DNA from: Actinoplanes regularis
GTDB taxonomy: Bacteria > Actinomycetota > Actinomycetes > Mycobacteriales > Micromonosporaceae
Assembly: GCF_900188005.1 (NCBI RefSeq)
Contig: NZ_FZNR01000005.1
Location: forward strand, 248,001-312,000
Length of the DNA: 64,000 nt
Direction of reading: 5' to 3'
Shown: positions 1 through 8,423 of the stretch, one piece after another
How the letters are laid out: each line of letters starts with the position of its first letter
How positions within the stretch are numbered: position 1 is the first letter of the stretch
Made by a program: the position numbers and the translations under genes
Notes under the pieces: model-generated
Database searches by the model: none
Told to the model about the DNA's origin: nothing
The model's input: the letters and a program-made list of their open reading frames with translations, nothing else

Positions 1-330
1 GGACTCTTTGAGCAGGTAGCCCCGGGCGCCGGCGCGGATGGCGGCCCAGACCGTGTCACCGTCGGCGACCATGGTGAACACCAGCACCGTGACGTTCGGG
101 TGCTCGCGGGTGATCCGCCGGGTGGCCTCGATGCCGCCGACACCCGGCATCCGTAGATCCATTATCACGACGTCCGGCTGCTCCCGCGCCGCGACGCAGA
201 TCGCGTCGTCGCTGTCGCCGACCTCGCCGATCACCTCGATGCCGTCCACCGTCTCGAGCAGCGCTCGTACGCCGGCTCGGACGGTGGGGTGGTCGTCTGC
301 GACCAGTACGCGGATAGGTTCAGTCGCCAT
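1..330 (-). CDS. Response regulator, NarL/LuxR type, N-terminal part (runs off window)
   Basis: Read on the minus strand from the ATG at 330, the protein begins MATEPIRVLVADDHPTVRAG and is a CheY-like receiver domain. The acidic pair (ADD), the phosphoacceptor Asp in the IMDLRMPG loop, the Thr of the FTM strand and the Lys of LLKES are all present. About 110 residues are visible; the window ends just after the receiver, so the expected LuxR-type HTH is outside. The partner kinase is not in view. The ~190 bp to the next gene hold nothing I recognise. Confidence 0.88.
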   Translation of the reverse strand, partial: MATEPIRVLVADDHPTVRAGVRALLETVDGIEVIGEVGDSDDAICVAAREQPDVVIMDLRMPGVGGIEATRRITREHPNVTVLVFTMVADGDTVWAAIRAGARGYLLKES

Positions 331-521
331 CGCGGTACGTCCCTTCGCGGATCGGCAGTCGCGTGTGTACCGCGGATGCCGCGGGCAGGACGGCCGGACG
401 GTGGGCCATGGGTGTCTCGCTCGAGTCCGTACGGGCGATTTCCCGATGATCCCAGGCTGCCCCCGCCGCCCGGCCATGTCACGCCCCGCCGCCCAGCTCA
501 GGCTTGGACCGGGCGGTTTGA

Positions 522-1166
522 TCACTCGTGCGAGGGAGCGGGGAGCCCGGTCGGCAGGGACTCGTCGGTGACGGTGATGCCGGGTGCGGCGACGACGGCG
601 AAGTAGACGGTCTGTCCGGTGACGATCTCCAGTTCTTCCGGCTCGACCCGGTCTCCCTCGATGGTGACCACGTGGCCCCGGCTCAGCTGGGCGAGCCAGC
701 GTTCCCGGCCCCGTGGCCTGCTGACGTCCGGGTCGCGGACCACGATCCGGCCGCGCAGCCCGCTGCCGTTGGCGTCGATCCAGGTGTAGTGACCGGGGTT
801 GCCGAAGACGTGGGTGTACCCGGACTGCTCGCGCAGCGACCCGGAGTCGATGGGGCCGTCGCCGTGGATCTCGAAGGGGACTCCGGCGTGGTGGTCGTGC
901 CAGAGAACCACGTCGCCGGCCGTGACGGTGAGCTCTGCCGGGTTGGCGGTGAATCCGTCGGTGCTCCAGCGGACGGCGACATTGTGCTGGGTGATCTCGT
1001 CCGAGCGGAGGGGCTGGTCGCCGGTGACGGTGACGCGGAACGGCCGGTCGGTGCCGAGGCCGCGCGGGCCGGCCCGGGTGATGGCGTACCGGTGCTCGCC
1101 CGGCTGCGCGAACCGCAGGCTGTAGCAGTCGAACGGGCCGAGGGACCGGCTGTCCAGTTCGTACAC
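522..1166 (-). CDS. Cupredoxin-like protein without copper ligands
   Basis: 214 residues with no signal peptide or membrane segment. Residues ~75-145 resemble a plastocyanin-type cupredoxin: an AELTVTAGDVVLW strand, an IHGDG turn and the FGNPGHYTWIDANG/RGRIVVRD ending. In copper proteins this last loop carries the Cys-His-Met ligands; here they are absent, so a copper-free beta-sandwich is likely. A second module seems to begin near residue 170 (EPEELEIVTGQTVYFAVV). The gene lies 12 bp downstream of the 1179-1955 gene, so the two probably form one transcript, divergent from the P450/DyP operon. Fold assignment is moderate; function unknown. Confidence 0.6.
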   Translation of the reverse strand: MYELDSRSLGPFDCYSLRFAQPGEHRYAITRAGPRGLGTDRPFRVTVTGDQPLRSDEITQHNVAVRWSTDGFTANPAELTVTAGDVVLWHDHHAGVPFEIHGDGPIDSGSLREQSGYTHVFGNPGHYTWIDANGSGLRGRIVVRDPDVSRPRGRERWLAQLSRGHVVTIEGDRVEPEELEIVTGQTVYFAVVAAPGITVTDESLPTGLPAPSHE

Positions 1167-1178
1167 GGTGAAGCCCTC

Positions 1179-1955
1179 CTAGAGCGGGGAGAAGCCGATG
1201 GCGAGCACCAGCGCGCTGTTGTCGTCGACACGGGCGGTGACCTGGTCGAGCCGGATGGCGAGGGCCGGCACGATCTCCAGCCGCTGCGGCTGCCGGTAGA
1301 TCGGGAAGGCGCGGCCCGCCACGAGCGGCTGCAGAAGGCGGCCGAGCAGGCCGGTCGCGGCGGCCACGCTGATCGTCGCGGTGATCGCGGCGACCACGAC
1401 GGCCAGGAACGGGCCGATGCCCGGCACCAGTGCGACGGCGGCCGTCGCGGCCGTGCCGATCGCGGCGAACAGGGCGTTCGCGGCCGGGCCGAGCTGCAGT
1501 ACGGGTACCCCCTGGACCACGACCGCGACGTTCCACACCTCGGCATCGAGGGTGACGGCCGGGGACAGCTCGGCGGTGCCGCGGACGAAATCGGTCACCG
1601 ACACCGGGATCCGGATGGTGGGCCAGTCGATGTCGATCGCCGGCGTACAGATGCGGCCGATGACCGGCACGTCGAAACAGACCCGCGGGATGTGCTCCTC
1701 GGGCAGCACCGAGCCGATGTCGAACTCGAACGACAGGGACAGCGCGTAGTCGACGCGCAGGTCGGTGATCCGTACCGTGGCCGGCGGGTTCAGGTCCAGG
1801 CCGCCGCCGGTGAGCGTGGCGTCCAGCCGGTACGTGACGTCCAGCGGCCCCAGCTTCGCGGTGCCGTCGACCGTCTGGTGCCCGGTTCCGGCGAGCACGG
1901 TACCGAGCAGACTGCCCGCATCGGTCTCGCCGACGGTCACGACGATCTCGGACAT
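1179..1955 (-). CDS. Uncharacterised protein with a long hydrophobic Ala/Gly/Val segment
   Basis: 258 residues that I cannot assign to a family. The N-terminal ~150 residues are beta-rich and polar, with two cysteines close together (VCFDVPVIGRICTP). Residues ~155-205 form a long stretch of Ala, Gly and Val (GPAANALFAAIGTAATAAVA and onward), long enough for one or two membrane passes or a membrane-inserting hairpin. There is no N-terminal signal peptide. The start is the ATG at 1955, with GGAGGT in the sequence before it. First gene of a pair with the cupredoxin-like gene, divergent from the P450 operon. Confidence 0.55.
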   Translation of the reverse strand: MSEIVVTVGETDAGSLLGTVLAGTGHQTVDGTAKLGPLDVTYRLDATLTGGGLDLNPPATVRITDLRVDYALSLSFEFDIGSVLPEEHIPRVCFDVPVIGRICTPAIDIDWPTIRIPVSVTDFVRGTAELSPAVTLDAEVWNVAVVVQGVPVLQLGPAANALFAAIGTAATAAVALVPGIGPFLAVVVAAITATISVAAATGLLGRLLQPLVAGRAFPIYRQPQRLEIVPALAIRLDQVTARVDDNSALVLAIGFSPL

Positions 1956-2168
1956 GATTCGGACCTCCCATCGTCCGACCGGGTCGGGACAGGCTCATGG
2001 TCGGCCGCCGCGCGTCCCGATCGGCAGGGTGCACGGTCCCGGCCACCTCCGGGATGGCGGCGCGCTGAAACACGGGCTGCGGCTGTCCCGGCCACGACCG
2101 GGGCGCTGGTCCCTGCCGGTCGGGCCGCCGGGCGGGCGACGCTGCCGGAATCCGAGAGGAGCGCACCC

Positions 2169-3380
2169 ATGGCACTGGCCACCAACGCGACCCTGATCCG
2201 CGCGATAGGCAGGCCGTTGCGCCGTTTCGCACCCATTCTCTCGGTCGCCGGGATCGTGGTGGTCACCAGGTACGACGACGTCCGAGAGGTGCTGGAACGC
2301 GACGAGGACTTCACCATCGCCGAGATCAACAGTGCCCCGATGGACCGGATCAACGGCCCGTTCATCCTCAGCATGGACCGCTCCACGCACTATTCGCGGG
2401 AGCGGTCGATCCTGCAGAGCTGCGTACAGCCGCAGGATCCGGCCCGGATCCGCTCGACCGTCCGGGCCGTCACGGCGGAACTGCTCGCGAGGCGGCCCCG
2501 CGGCCGGCTCGACGTGGTGCAGGATCTCGCCCGCCCCGCGGCGCTGCGGCTGGCCGGTGACTACTTCGGCCTTCCGGGGCCGGACCCGGTGACGATGATG
2601 CGCTGGACGCGGGCGCTGTTCCGCGAGGCGTTCCTGAACTCGGGCGGCGACCGCGACGCCCGCCGTGCCGCCCTGCACGCCGCCGCCGAGTTCCACGCGT
2701 ACGCCGACGAACTGATCGCCAGGCGCCTGGCGATGCTGTCCACCGGGACCCCGGCACCGGACGACTTCCTCACCCGGCTGATCCGGCTGCGCGACGACCC
2801 GCGCACGCGGCTGAGCCCCGAGGGCATCCGGCGTACCCTCGGCGGGGTCGTGGTCGGAGCGATCGAGCCGACCTCGAAGGTCACCGCGCAGGCCGTCGAG
2901 CGGCTCCTGCGGCACGGTTGCGCGCTACGCCGGGCCAGGGACGCGGCGCTCGACGGCGACACGGATCTCGTCCGCCGGTATGCCCTCGAGGCGCAGCGCT
3001 TCAACCCGCTCACGGCCGCGGTGGTCCGGCACACGGCCCGCGACACCGTACTGGCCGCCGGCACGCCCCGTCAGCGCCGGATCCCGGCCGGCCGCAAGGT
3101 GTACGCCGCCCTGCTGCCGGCGATGTTCGACCCGGCCGCCTTCCCCGACCCGGGCAGCCTGCGCGGTGACCGCCCGGCCTCCCGGTACCTGTCCGACGGG
3201 CACGGGCTGCACCGCTGCTTCGGCCGGTACGTCAACGACGTCCAGGTGACCGAGCTGATCGCGGCCCTGCTGCGCCTGGACGGCCTGCGCCCGGCACCCG
3301 GACGGCCGGGCCGCATCCGCTACGACGGCCCGTTCCCGGACCGTCTGCTCGTCGAGTTCGGACAGGGGAGGGCGGCATGA
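2169..3380 (+). CDS. Cytochrome P450-like heme protein, atypical I-helix
   Basis: 403 residues from the ATG at 2169, preceded by GAGAGGAG; the open frame extends far upstream but that part is not protein-like. The heme-thiolate loop is present as GLHRCFG with the Cys at 350, the ExxR motif is EAQR (274-277), and the FDPAAFPDP segment is typical of P450s. The usual I-helix oxygen-activation motif (A/G-G-x-D/E-T) is replaced by GAIEPTSK (230-237), in which a proline separates the acid from the Thr. This suggests peroxide- or hydroperoxide-driven chemistry rather than ordinary monooxygenation (inference). It overlaps the next gene by 4 bp (ATGA), so they are translationally coupled. No ferredoxin or reductase gene is adjacent. 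Confidence 0.85.
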   Translation: MALATNATLIRAIGRPLRRFAPILSVAGIVVVTRYDDVREVLERDEDFTIAEINSAPMDRINGPFILSMDRSTHYSRERSILQSCVQPQDPARIRSTVRAVTAELLARRPRGRLDVVQDLARPAALRLAGDYFGLPGPDPVTMMRWTRALFREAFLNSGGDRDARRAALHAAAEFHAYADELIARRLAMLSTGTPAPDDFLTRLIRLRDDPRTRLSPEGIRRTLGGVVVGAIEPTSKVTAQAVERLLRHGCALRRARDAALDGDTDLVRRYALEAQRFNPLTAAVVRHTARDTVLAAGTPRQRRIPAGRKVYAALLPAMFDPAAFPDPGSLRGDRPASRYLSDGHGLHRCFGRYVNDVQVTELIAALLRLDGLRPAPGRPGRIRYDGPFPDRLLVEFGQGRAA

Positions 3381-4720
3381 GACAGTCCGCTTTCACGATT
3401 CTCACCGACATCAAGCCGGGCCACGTCGACGCCGTCACCCGCCTGCTCGACCGGATCGACGCGGACCGCGGCCGGGACCCGCTCGGCTTCGACCGGCTCG
3501 GCACGGTCCACTTCGCGAGCCTGAGCATCCTGCCCGGTAGCGCGGGCCCGGACGACGATCGGGCCTCGCTGGTGTTCGAGGGCAACATCGACGGTCCGAC
3601 GGCCCGGTTCCTGCGACAGCTGCGGGACCTCGCCGACGGCACGGTCGACGAGATCTACCGGCACTGTGCGGGGCATCCCGGCGAGAGCGGCTTCGACCTG
3701 GTGCGGTACCTCACGGCGCACGACATCGGCACGAACGTGTTCTACGTCGCCCGGCCCGGCCGCTCGGTCGGCGAGGTCCGGCGCGAGGACCGCCTGCGTA
3801 CCCGGATCCGGGAATTTCTCGACGGCCCGGAGGGTGCGGCCCTGCGCGGGCAGTCGCCCGGACTGGTCCACGCGGCGATCGTCGCGTACGTCCGCGGCCG
3901 TCGCGACCTGGCCTGGGCGCTCGACCCCGCACCGGTGCCCTTCCTGGTCAGAAACGGACGCTGGATCGCCGGACTGGCCGTGGCCCCGGCGGCGCTGGGC
4001 CTGCTCCTGCTGATCGGCAGGGCCCCCCACCAGCACGGTGCCCGGCTCGCCCTGCTGGCGGTCGCCGCCGGTGCGGCGGCCGTGGCCGGCCGGCTGCGGT
4101 CCGCCGAGAAACGCGACGACGAGCACGACCGGAAGCGTTCGCCGACCTGGCAGGCGGCCTTCGCCGCGGTCAGCGGGCGGATCTCCGAGGTCCGCGAGTT
4201 CGAGGACCGGGGCGACCAGAACCATCTGGCCAGCGTCGCGGAGATCAAGCCGGGCCGGTTCCGGCGCATCACGCTGCGCGCGGTGCTCGCCGCCGTCCAG
4301 GCCCGGGCCCGGCTCGTGGACAACCGCGGCAGCCTCGGCGGCATCTCCTCGATCCACTTCGCCCGGTGGACCATGACTCCGGACGGCCGCCGGTTGATCT
4401 TCCTGAGCAACTACGACGGCAGCTGGGAGAGCTACCTCAACGAGTTCATCGACCTGGCCTCCGGTGGCCTTACCGCCGTGTGGACCAACACCGACAACGC
4501 CGTCGGTTTCCCCGCCACCCGCTGGCTGACCAGCGACGGCGCCCGCGATGAAGCCCGCTTCAAAGCCTTCGCACGGTACGGGATGGTGCGCACCCGGGTC
4601 TGGTACAGCGCCTACCCCCACCTGTCCGTGCCGAACATCGCCAACAACATGGCCATCCGGCGCGACCTCGGATTTCTCCTCGGACCCGACGAGACCCGGA
4701 CCTGGCTGCGGCGGCTCTAG
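3377..4720 (+). CDS. Membrane protein with two copies of one domain around a TM hairpin
   Basis: 447 residues of unnamed family. Two homologous halves can be read: TDIKPG/HFASLS/VFYVARPGRSV (residues ~10-131) and AEIKPG/HFARWT/VWYSAYPHLSV (residues ~288-418). Each half has a conserved His in the strand (H45, H327) and an acidic-Gly turn (NIDG, NYDG). Between the halves lie two hydrophobic stretches (~197-214 and ~221-239) that form a membrane hairpin followed by a charged linker (EKRDDEHDRKR). Topology would put both domains on the same side of the membrane. Its start overlaps the P450 stop, and the DyP peroxidase follows 17 bp later. An alpha/beta ferredoxin-like fold related to DyP halves is my guess, not demonstrated. 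Confidence 0.7.
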   Translation: MRQSAFTILTDIKPGHVDAVTRLLDRIDADRGRDPLGFDRLGTVHFASLSILPGSAGPDDDRASLVFEGNIDGPTARFLRQLRDLADGTVDEIYRHCAGHPGESGFDLVRYLTAHDIGTNVFYVARPGRSVGEVRREDRLRTRIREFLDGPEGAALRGQSPGLVHAAIVAYVRGRRDLAWALDPAPVPFLVRNGRWIAGLAVAPAALGLLLLIGRAPHQHGARLALLAVAAGAAAVAGRLRSAEKRDDEHDRKRSPTWQAAFAAVSGRISEVREFEDRGDQNHLASVAEIKPGRFRRITLRAVLAAVQARARLVDNRGSLGGISSIHFARWTMTPDGRRLIFLSNYDGSWESYLNEFIDLASGGLTAVWTNTDNAVGFPATRWLTSDGARDEARFKAFARYGMVRTRVWYSAYPHLSVPNIANNMAIRRDLGFLLGPDETRTWLRRL

Positions 4721-4737
4721 ACGGAAGGGCAGGCGAT

Positions 4738-6129
4738 ATGACGCCACTGGAGAAGGCCGACGTGCAGGGACTGGTGGTCAGCGGATACGCCCGGATGCAT
4801 CACGCCCGCTACGTGATGCTCCGGGTGAACACCCCGACCGCCGCCCGGCGACGGCTGGTCGACCTGGCCGAACGACTGACGACCGCCGAGCGGGCGGAGT
4901 GGTCCGGCTGCGTGAACGTCGCGTTCACCGGCACCGGCCTCGCGGCTCTCGGACTACGCGCGGACGAACTGGACACGTTCGCCGCGCCGTTCCGCGAGGG
5001 CATGGTGCTGCCGCACCGGCAGCGTCTGCTCGGCGACACCGGCTCCAGCGCGCCGTCACGCTGGCAGTGGGGCCATCCGGGCAGGACCGGCGCGAGCGCC
5101 GGCCGGCTGCACGTGCTGCTGTTGCTGTTCGCCGCGGACCAGCCGGACCTGCAGGCGCTCGACGAGGACGTCGTCGGCCGCCTGACCGTGGGCGGGGCCT
5201 TCGAGGTCGTCCACACGCTGAACCCCGAACCGCTGCCCGGCACCCAGTCGCTCGGCGGGAAGTTCGGGGTCGAGCACTTCGGCTTCGCCGACGGGATGTC
5301 CCAGCCGGTGATCGCCGGAACCGGCCAGGAGACCGGGCTGGGCGGCGACGAGGCGCGCCGCCAGGTCGTCGCGACCGGTGAGTTCGTCCTCGGGTACGCC
5401 AACGGGTACGGCAGGGTGACACCGTCGCCGACGGTCGCCGGCGCCGACTTCGGGCGCAACGGCACGTACCTCGTCGTCCGGCAGCTCGCCCAGGACGTGG
5501 CCGGCTTCAACCGCTACCTGGCCGAGGCGACCGGCGACGACACCGGCGTCCGCCGGGACGAGGCCATCGAGCGGCTCGCCGCCAAGCTGGTCGGCCGCTG
5601 GCGCAGCGGCACGTCCCTGGTCCGCTCACCACACCGCGACGACGTGGACCTGGCCGAGGACAACGGTTTCGGGTTCGCCGAGGTCGACCCGGACGGCGAG
5701 CGCTGCCCGATCGGCGCGCACACCCGCCGGGCCAACCCCCGCGACGGCCAGGGCGACGACGCCCACCGGTCGATCGAACTCGCCAACCTGCACCGCATCG
5801 TCCGGCGCGGGCGGGTGTACGGCCCCGCCCCGCGGGACCCGTTCACCGACGACGGCCGCGACCGCGGGCTGATCTTCATCTGCGTCAACGCGAACATCGA
5901 CCGCCAATTCGAGTTCATCCAGCACACCTGGCTGAACAACCGGCACTTCGGCGGCCTCTACGACGAGCAGGACCCGCTGCTGGGCGCGGGCGGCACCTTC
6001 ACCGTCCCGCAGGAACCGTTCGCCGGCCGGATCCACGGCATCCCGAACTTCGTCACCACCCGGGGCGGCGCCTACTTCTTCCTGCCCGGCGTGGCCGCGC
6101 TGCGCTGTCTCGGCCTACTGAGCCGATGA
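4738..6129 (+). CDS. DyP-type heme peroxidase
   Basis: 463 residues. The distal GxxDG motif is GFADG (residues 182-186, catalytic Asp185), the proximal heme-ligand His is in CPIGAHTRRANPRD (His328), and the C-terminal GGAYFFLPGV block is typical of the family. No Tat or Sec signal is visible, so the enzyme should be cytoplasmic or encapsulated. Known DyP enzymes use H2O2 or organic peroxides to oxidise bulky substrates. Its operon partners (P450-like protein, membrane double-domain protein, GST) fit oxidation of a hydrophobic substrate followed by conjugation, which is inference. Start chosen at the ATG after GGAAGGGCAGG. Confidence 0.93.
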   Translation: MTPLEKADVQGLVVSGYARMHHARYVMLRVNTPTAARRRLVDLAERLTTAERAEWSGCVNVAFTGTGLAALGLRADELDTFAAPFREGMVLPHRQRLLGDTGSSAPSRWQWGHPGRTGASAGRLHVLLLLFAADQPDLQALDEDVVGRLTVGGAFEVVHTLNPEPLPGTQSLGGKFGVEHFGFADGMSQPVIAGTGQETGLGGDEARRQVVATGEFVLGYANGYGRVTPSPTVAGADFGRNGTYLVVRQLAQDVAGFNRYLAEATGDDTGVRRDEAIERLAAKLVGRWRSGTSLVRSPHRDDVDLAEDNGFGFAEVDPDGERCPIGAHTRRANPRDGQGDDAHRSIELANLHRIVRRGRVYGPAPRDPFTDDGRDRGLIFICVNANIDRQFEFIQHTWLNNRHFGGLYDEQDPLLGAGGTFTVPQEPFAGRIHGIPNFVTTRGGAYFFLPGVAALRCLGLLSR

Positions 6130-6153
6130 CCGACCCGATCGGAGAACACGCCC

Positions 6154-6906
6154 GTGCCCGACCTGCGACTGATCACCTTCCCGCCCAGCCTGGACTGTGA
6201 GTTCAGCCGGTTCCTGCTCACCCACTACGGCATCGCGTACGAGGAGCGCCGGCACGCCTTCGGGTACACGACCCTGACCACCCTGCGGCACGGCTGCACG
6301 CTGCGCTTCCCGCTGCTGTACGACGGGACGCTGCGGCTGGACCGGGTGCAGCGGATCGTCGAGCACTTCGACGCACGCTGCCCACCCGAGCGCCGGCTGC
6401 TCGACGGCGACGGCTTCGGTGCCGACTGGAGACTGTTCAACAGCACGCTCGGCGGCGCCACCACCGTCCTCGCCTACTACCACCTGCTGCCCGAACGCAG
6501 CGTGATGGTCGGGCCGCTCAGCTCGGGCACCCCGGCCCGCGAGGCCGCCGCGGTCCGGCGCGCGTATCCGGCGTTCGCGACCGTGTTGCGGATCCTGCTC
6601 CGGCTGACCGACGCGCGGGAACAGGCCGCGCGACGCACCATCCGTTCCGTTCTGGACGACGTGGACCGGCGCCTCGCCGACGGCCGCCGCTACCTGACCG
6701 GAGACCGCTTCACCCTGGCCGACATGGCGTTCGCGGTCGCCGCCGCACCGGTCGTCTGGCCCGACGAGTACGGCGGCGCCGTGCCCGACCTGGCCGACAC
6801 CCCGCCCCCGCTGCGCGCGATGATCGACGAGTCCCGCCGGCGCCCCTCGGGCCGCCACGCCCTCCGCGTGTTCCGTGAGCGACGCCCGGCCCCGCCGACT
6901 TCCTGA
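6154..6906 (+). CDS. Glutathione S-transferase-like protein
   Basis: 250 residues beginning at a GTG preceded by GGAGAA. The N-terminus (LRLITFPPSLDCEFSRFLL) looks like a thioredoxin-fold GST domain with Ser/Cys at the start of helix 1, followed by FPLLYDG. The C-terminal helical half contains the YLTGDRFTLADMAFAVAAAP block, a GST C-domain hallmark. Actinobacteria normally use mycothiol, so the physiological thiol may not be glutathione. Last gene of the P450-DyP operon, 24 bp after the peroxidase, which suggests conjugation or isomerisation of a reactive oxidised product. Confidence 0.82.
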   Translation: MPDLRLITFPPSLDCEFSRFLLTHYGIAYEERRHAFGYTTLTTLRHGCTLRFPLLYDGTLRLDRVQRIVEHFDARCPPERRLLDGDGFGADWRLFNSTLGGATTVLAYYHLLPERSVMVGPLSSGTPAREAAAVRRAYPAFATVLRILLRLTDAREQAARRTIRSVLDDVDRRLADGRRYLTGDRFTLADMAFAVAAAPVVWPDEYGGAVPDLADTPPPLRAMIDESRRRPSGRHALRVFRERRPAPPTS

Positions 6907-6972
6907 CCCGCGTTCGAAGATCGAGAAAGGGGCGATCCCACCGGGTGCGCCGGCGATCCTGCTTCCTTCGCG

Positions 6973-7803
6973 TCAGGCGGGCCCGGCAACCGCGGTCACG
7001 GAAGAGGGACTCTCGGTCGGGTAGAGCGCCCACCGCCGTGCGTTGCGAGCCCGGGCGAGGAACACCGGGACCCCGGTGGGCCTGACGGTCTGGTACGAGA
7101 ACGCGCCGGTCACGTCGTCCTCGAGGAAGCCGTGGTAGTAGTCGGCGGGCACCGGAATGAACGCCGTCGTGTCGGCGGCGCTCGGCGGCTCGGCGAAGAC
7201 GGTGACGATCGCGCCGTCGGGCACCGCGGCGCGGACCGCGGCCAGGTCCCCGGCCGGCGGCACCAGCGCCCACCGTCGTGTGGCCTTGCCGGTGATCTCC
7301 AACAGCGCCAGGTCAGCACCGGCCGCGCCGGCAAGCCGGCCGACCCGCTGCCAGAACCCGTCGTCGGCCGGTTCGAGGTCGGCCGCCGCCGGAAGGGCCG
7401 GCATGCCCAACGGGGCAACCAGCGGAACCCGACCGGACCCAGTGTTCCTGATCCGCAGGTCGACGCCGATCTCGGCCACCCGCCGGCGGACCTGCTCACG
7501 GATCTGCCAGACGCCGACCAGCAGGAGCGCGAGCCCGGCCAGCCGCACGCCGGCCTGGATCGCGTCCCAGACCAGCCGGGTCGCGATCCCGTCCCGGGTG
7601 CTGTCCGAGGAGGTATTTCCGAACCGGACCACGAACGAGGTGACGATGGCCAGTTGCCACGCCTGGACCGCCCAGTGCACCGTCGGGTCCCCGGCCCCGC
7701 CGCTGATCGGGGCCAGCATGTCGCGGGTGCGCCTGCGCCACCAGAAGTAGCCACCGATGTAGGCCAGAGTCAGCACCTCGTTCACATGATCAAGACTGCG
7801 CAA
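6973..7803 (-). CDS. DUF4328-like membrane protein, probably shortened at the N-terminus
   Basis: 276 residues if it starts at the TTG at 7803; a GTG six codons later is equally possible and no ATG is near. The first ~100 residues resemble the end of a DUF4328-type membrane domain (AYIGGYFWWRRRTRDML, then HWAVQAWQLAIV and a further hydrophobic segment GLALLLVGVWQI). The first one or two membrane segments usual in that family appear to be missing. The C-terminal ~150 residues form a soluble region with two similar tryptophan turns (ATRRWALVP, ARRWALYP). Function unknown. Confidence 0.5.
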   Translation of the reverse strand: MRSLDHVNEVLTLAYIGGYFWWRRRTRDMLAPISGGAGDPTVHWAVQAWQLAIVTSFVVRFGNTSSDSTRDGIATRLVWDAIQAGVRLAGLALLLVGVWQIREQVRRRVAEIGVDLRIRNTGSGRVPLVAPLGMPALPAAADLEPADDGFWQRVGRLAGAAGADLALLEITGKATRRWALVPPAGDLAAVRAAVPDGAIVTVFAEPPSAADTTAFIPVPADYYHGFLEDDVTGAFSYQTVRPTGVPVFLARARNARRWALYPTESPSSVTAVAGPA

Positions 7804-7914
7804 CCTACGGACAGGACCACGCCCGCGTCAATTCCTCTGCCACCGAGCTTGATATCGGACTAATTGCGGTGCCCGCCGGCTCTGGTGCCGACGGGCATCC
7901 CGACAGTGGGGAGA

Positions 7915-8277
7915 TCAGTATTCGTAGTGTCCGTTCGGCTCACGGACCCCCTGCTCGTACCCGTAGACGTCGTTGCTGACCTGGCCGGAGTAGTTCATTC
8001 CGTTGAGGAGACCGTCCATGCCTGACCCGCCGCCCGGGGTCGGCGACGAGACGCCGGACCGTCCTGAGGAGTTGCGCAGGATATCGCTGACGTCACCCAG
8101 TTCGTGGGCGGTGGCCATTTGCGCGTTGAGCTGCTGCATCCACGCCGGCTGGTTGCCGTATCCGGGCTGGTACGGGTCGCTGCCGAGGGCGGTCGCGGCC
8201 TGCGCGCCGGCCGCCGGGAAGCCCAGCAGGAAAGCGGCGGCCAGTACGCAAGCGCCGGCTGCAATACGGAACTTCAT
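7915..8277 (-). CDS. Small secreted protein, unknown function
   Basis: 120 residues with a clear Sec signal peptide: MKFRIAAGACVLAAAFLLGF followed by an AQA-type cleavage site near residue 27. The mature part is rich in Gly, Ser, Asn, Gln and Tyr (GSDPYQPGYGNQPAWMQQ; NGHYEY at the end), has no cysteines and no recognised domain. The ATG at 8277 is preceded by GAGGAGAACGCG, a good ribosome binding site. It sits alone between a membrane protein gene and a monooxygenase gene, all on the minus strand. Confidence 0.7.
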   Translation of the reverse strand: MKFRIAAGACVLAAAFLLGFPAAGAQAATALGSDPYQPGYGNQPAWMQQLNAQMATAHELGDVSDILRNSSGRSGVSSPTPGGGSGMDGLLNGMNYSGQVSNDVYGYEQGVREPNGHYEY

Positions 8278-8423
8278 CGCGTTCTCCTCAGTTCTCGGGC
8301 TATCGCCTCAGATACCCGGTTCGAGAGCGCGAACGTCCGGATAGTTCCAAAGCTCCCTCTTGAGGGTGAGGTCACGCCTCCTCGGCGTCCCTGACGCGTC
8401 AGCCGCCGCGGTCCGGCTCCACC

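Noticed and set aside
528..2168. A 950-residue frame running through the P450 gene from position 528
   Set aside because: Only the part from 2169 has protein motifs and a ribosome site; upstream residues are the antisense of two minus-strand genes, a GC-rich reading artefact.
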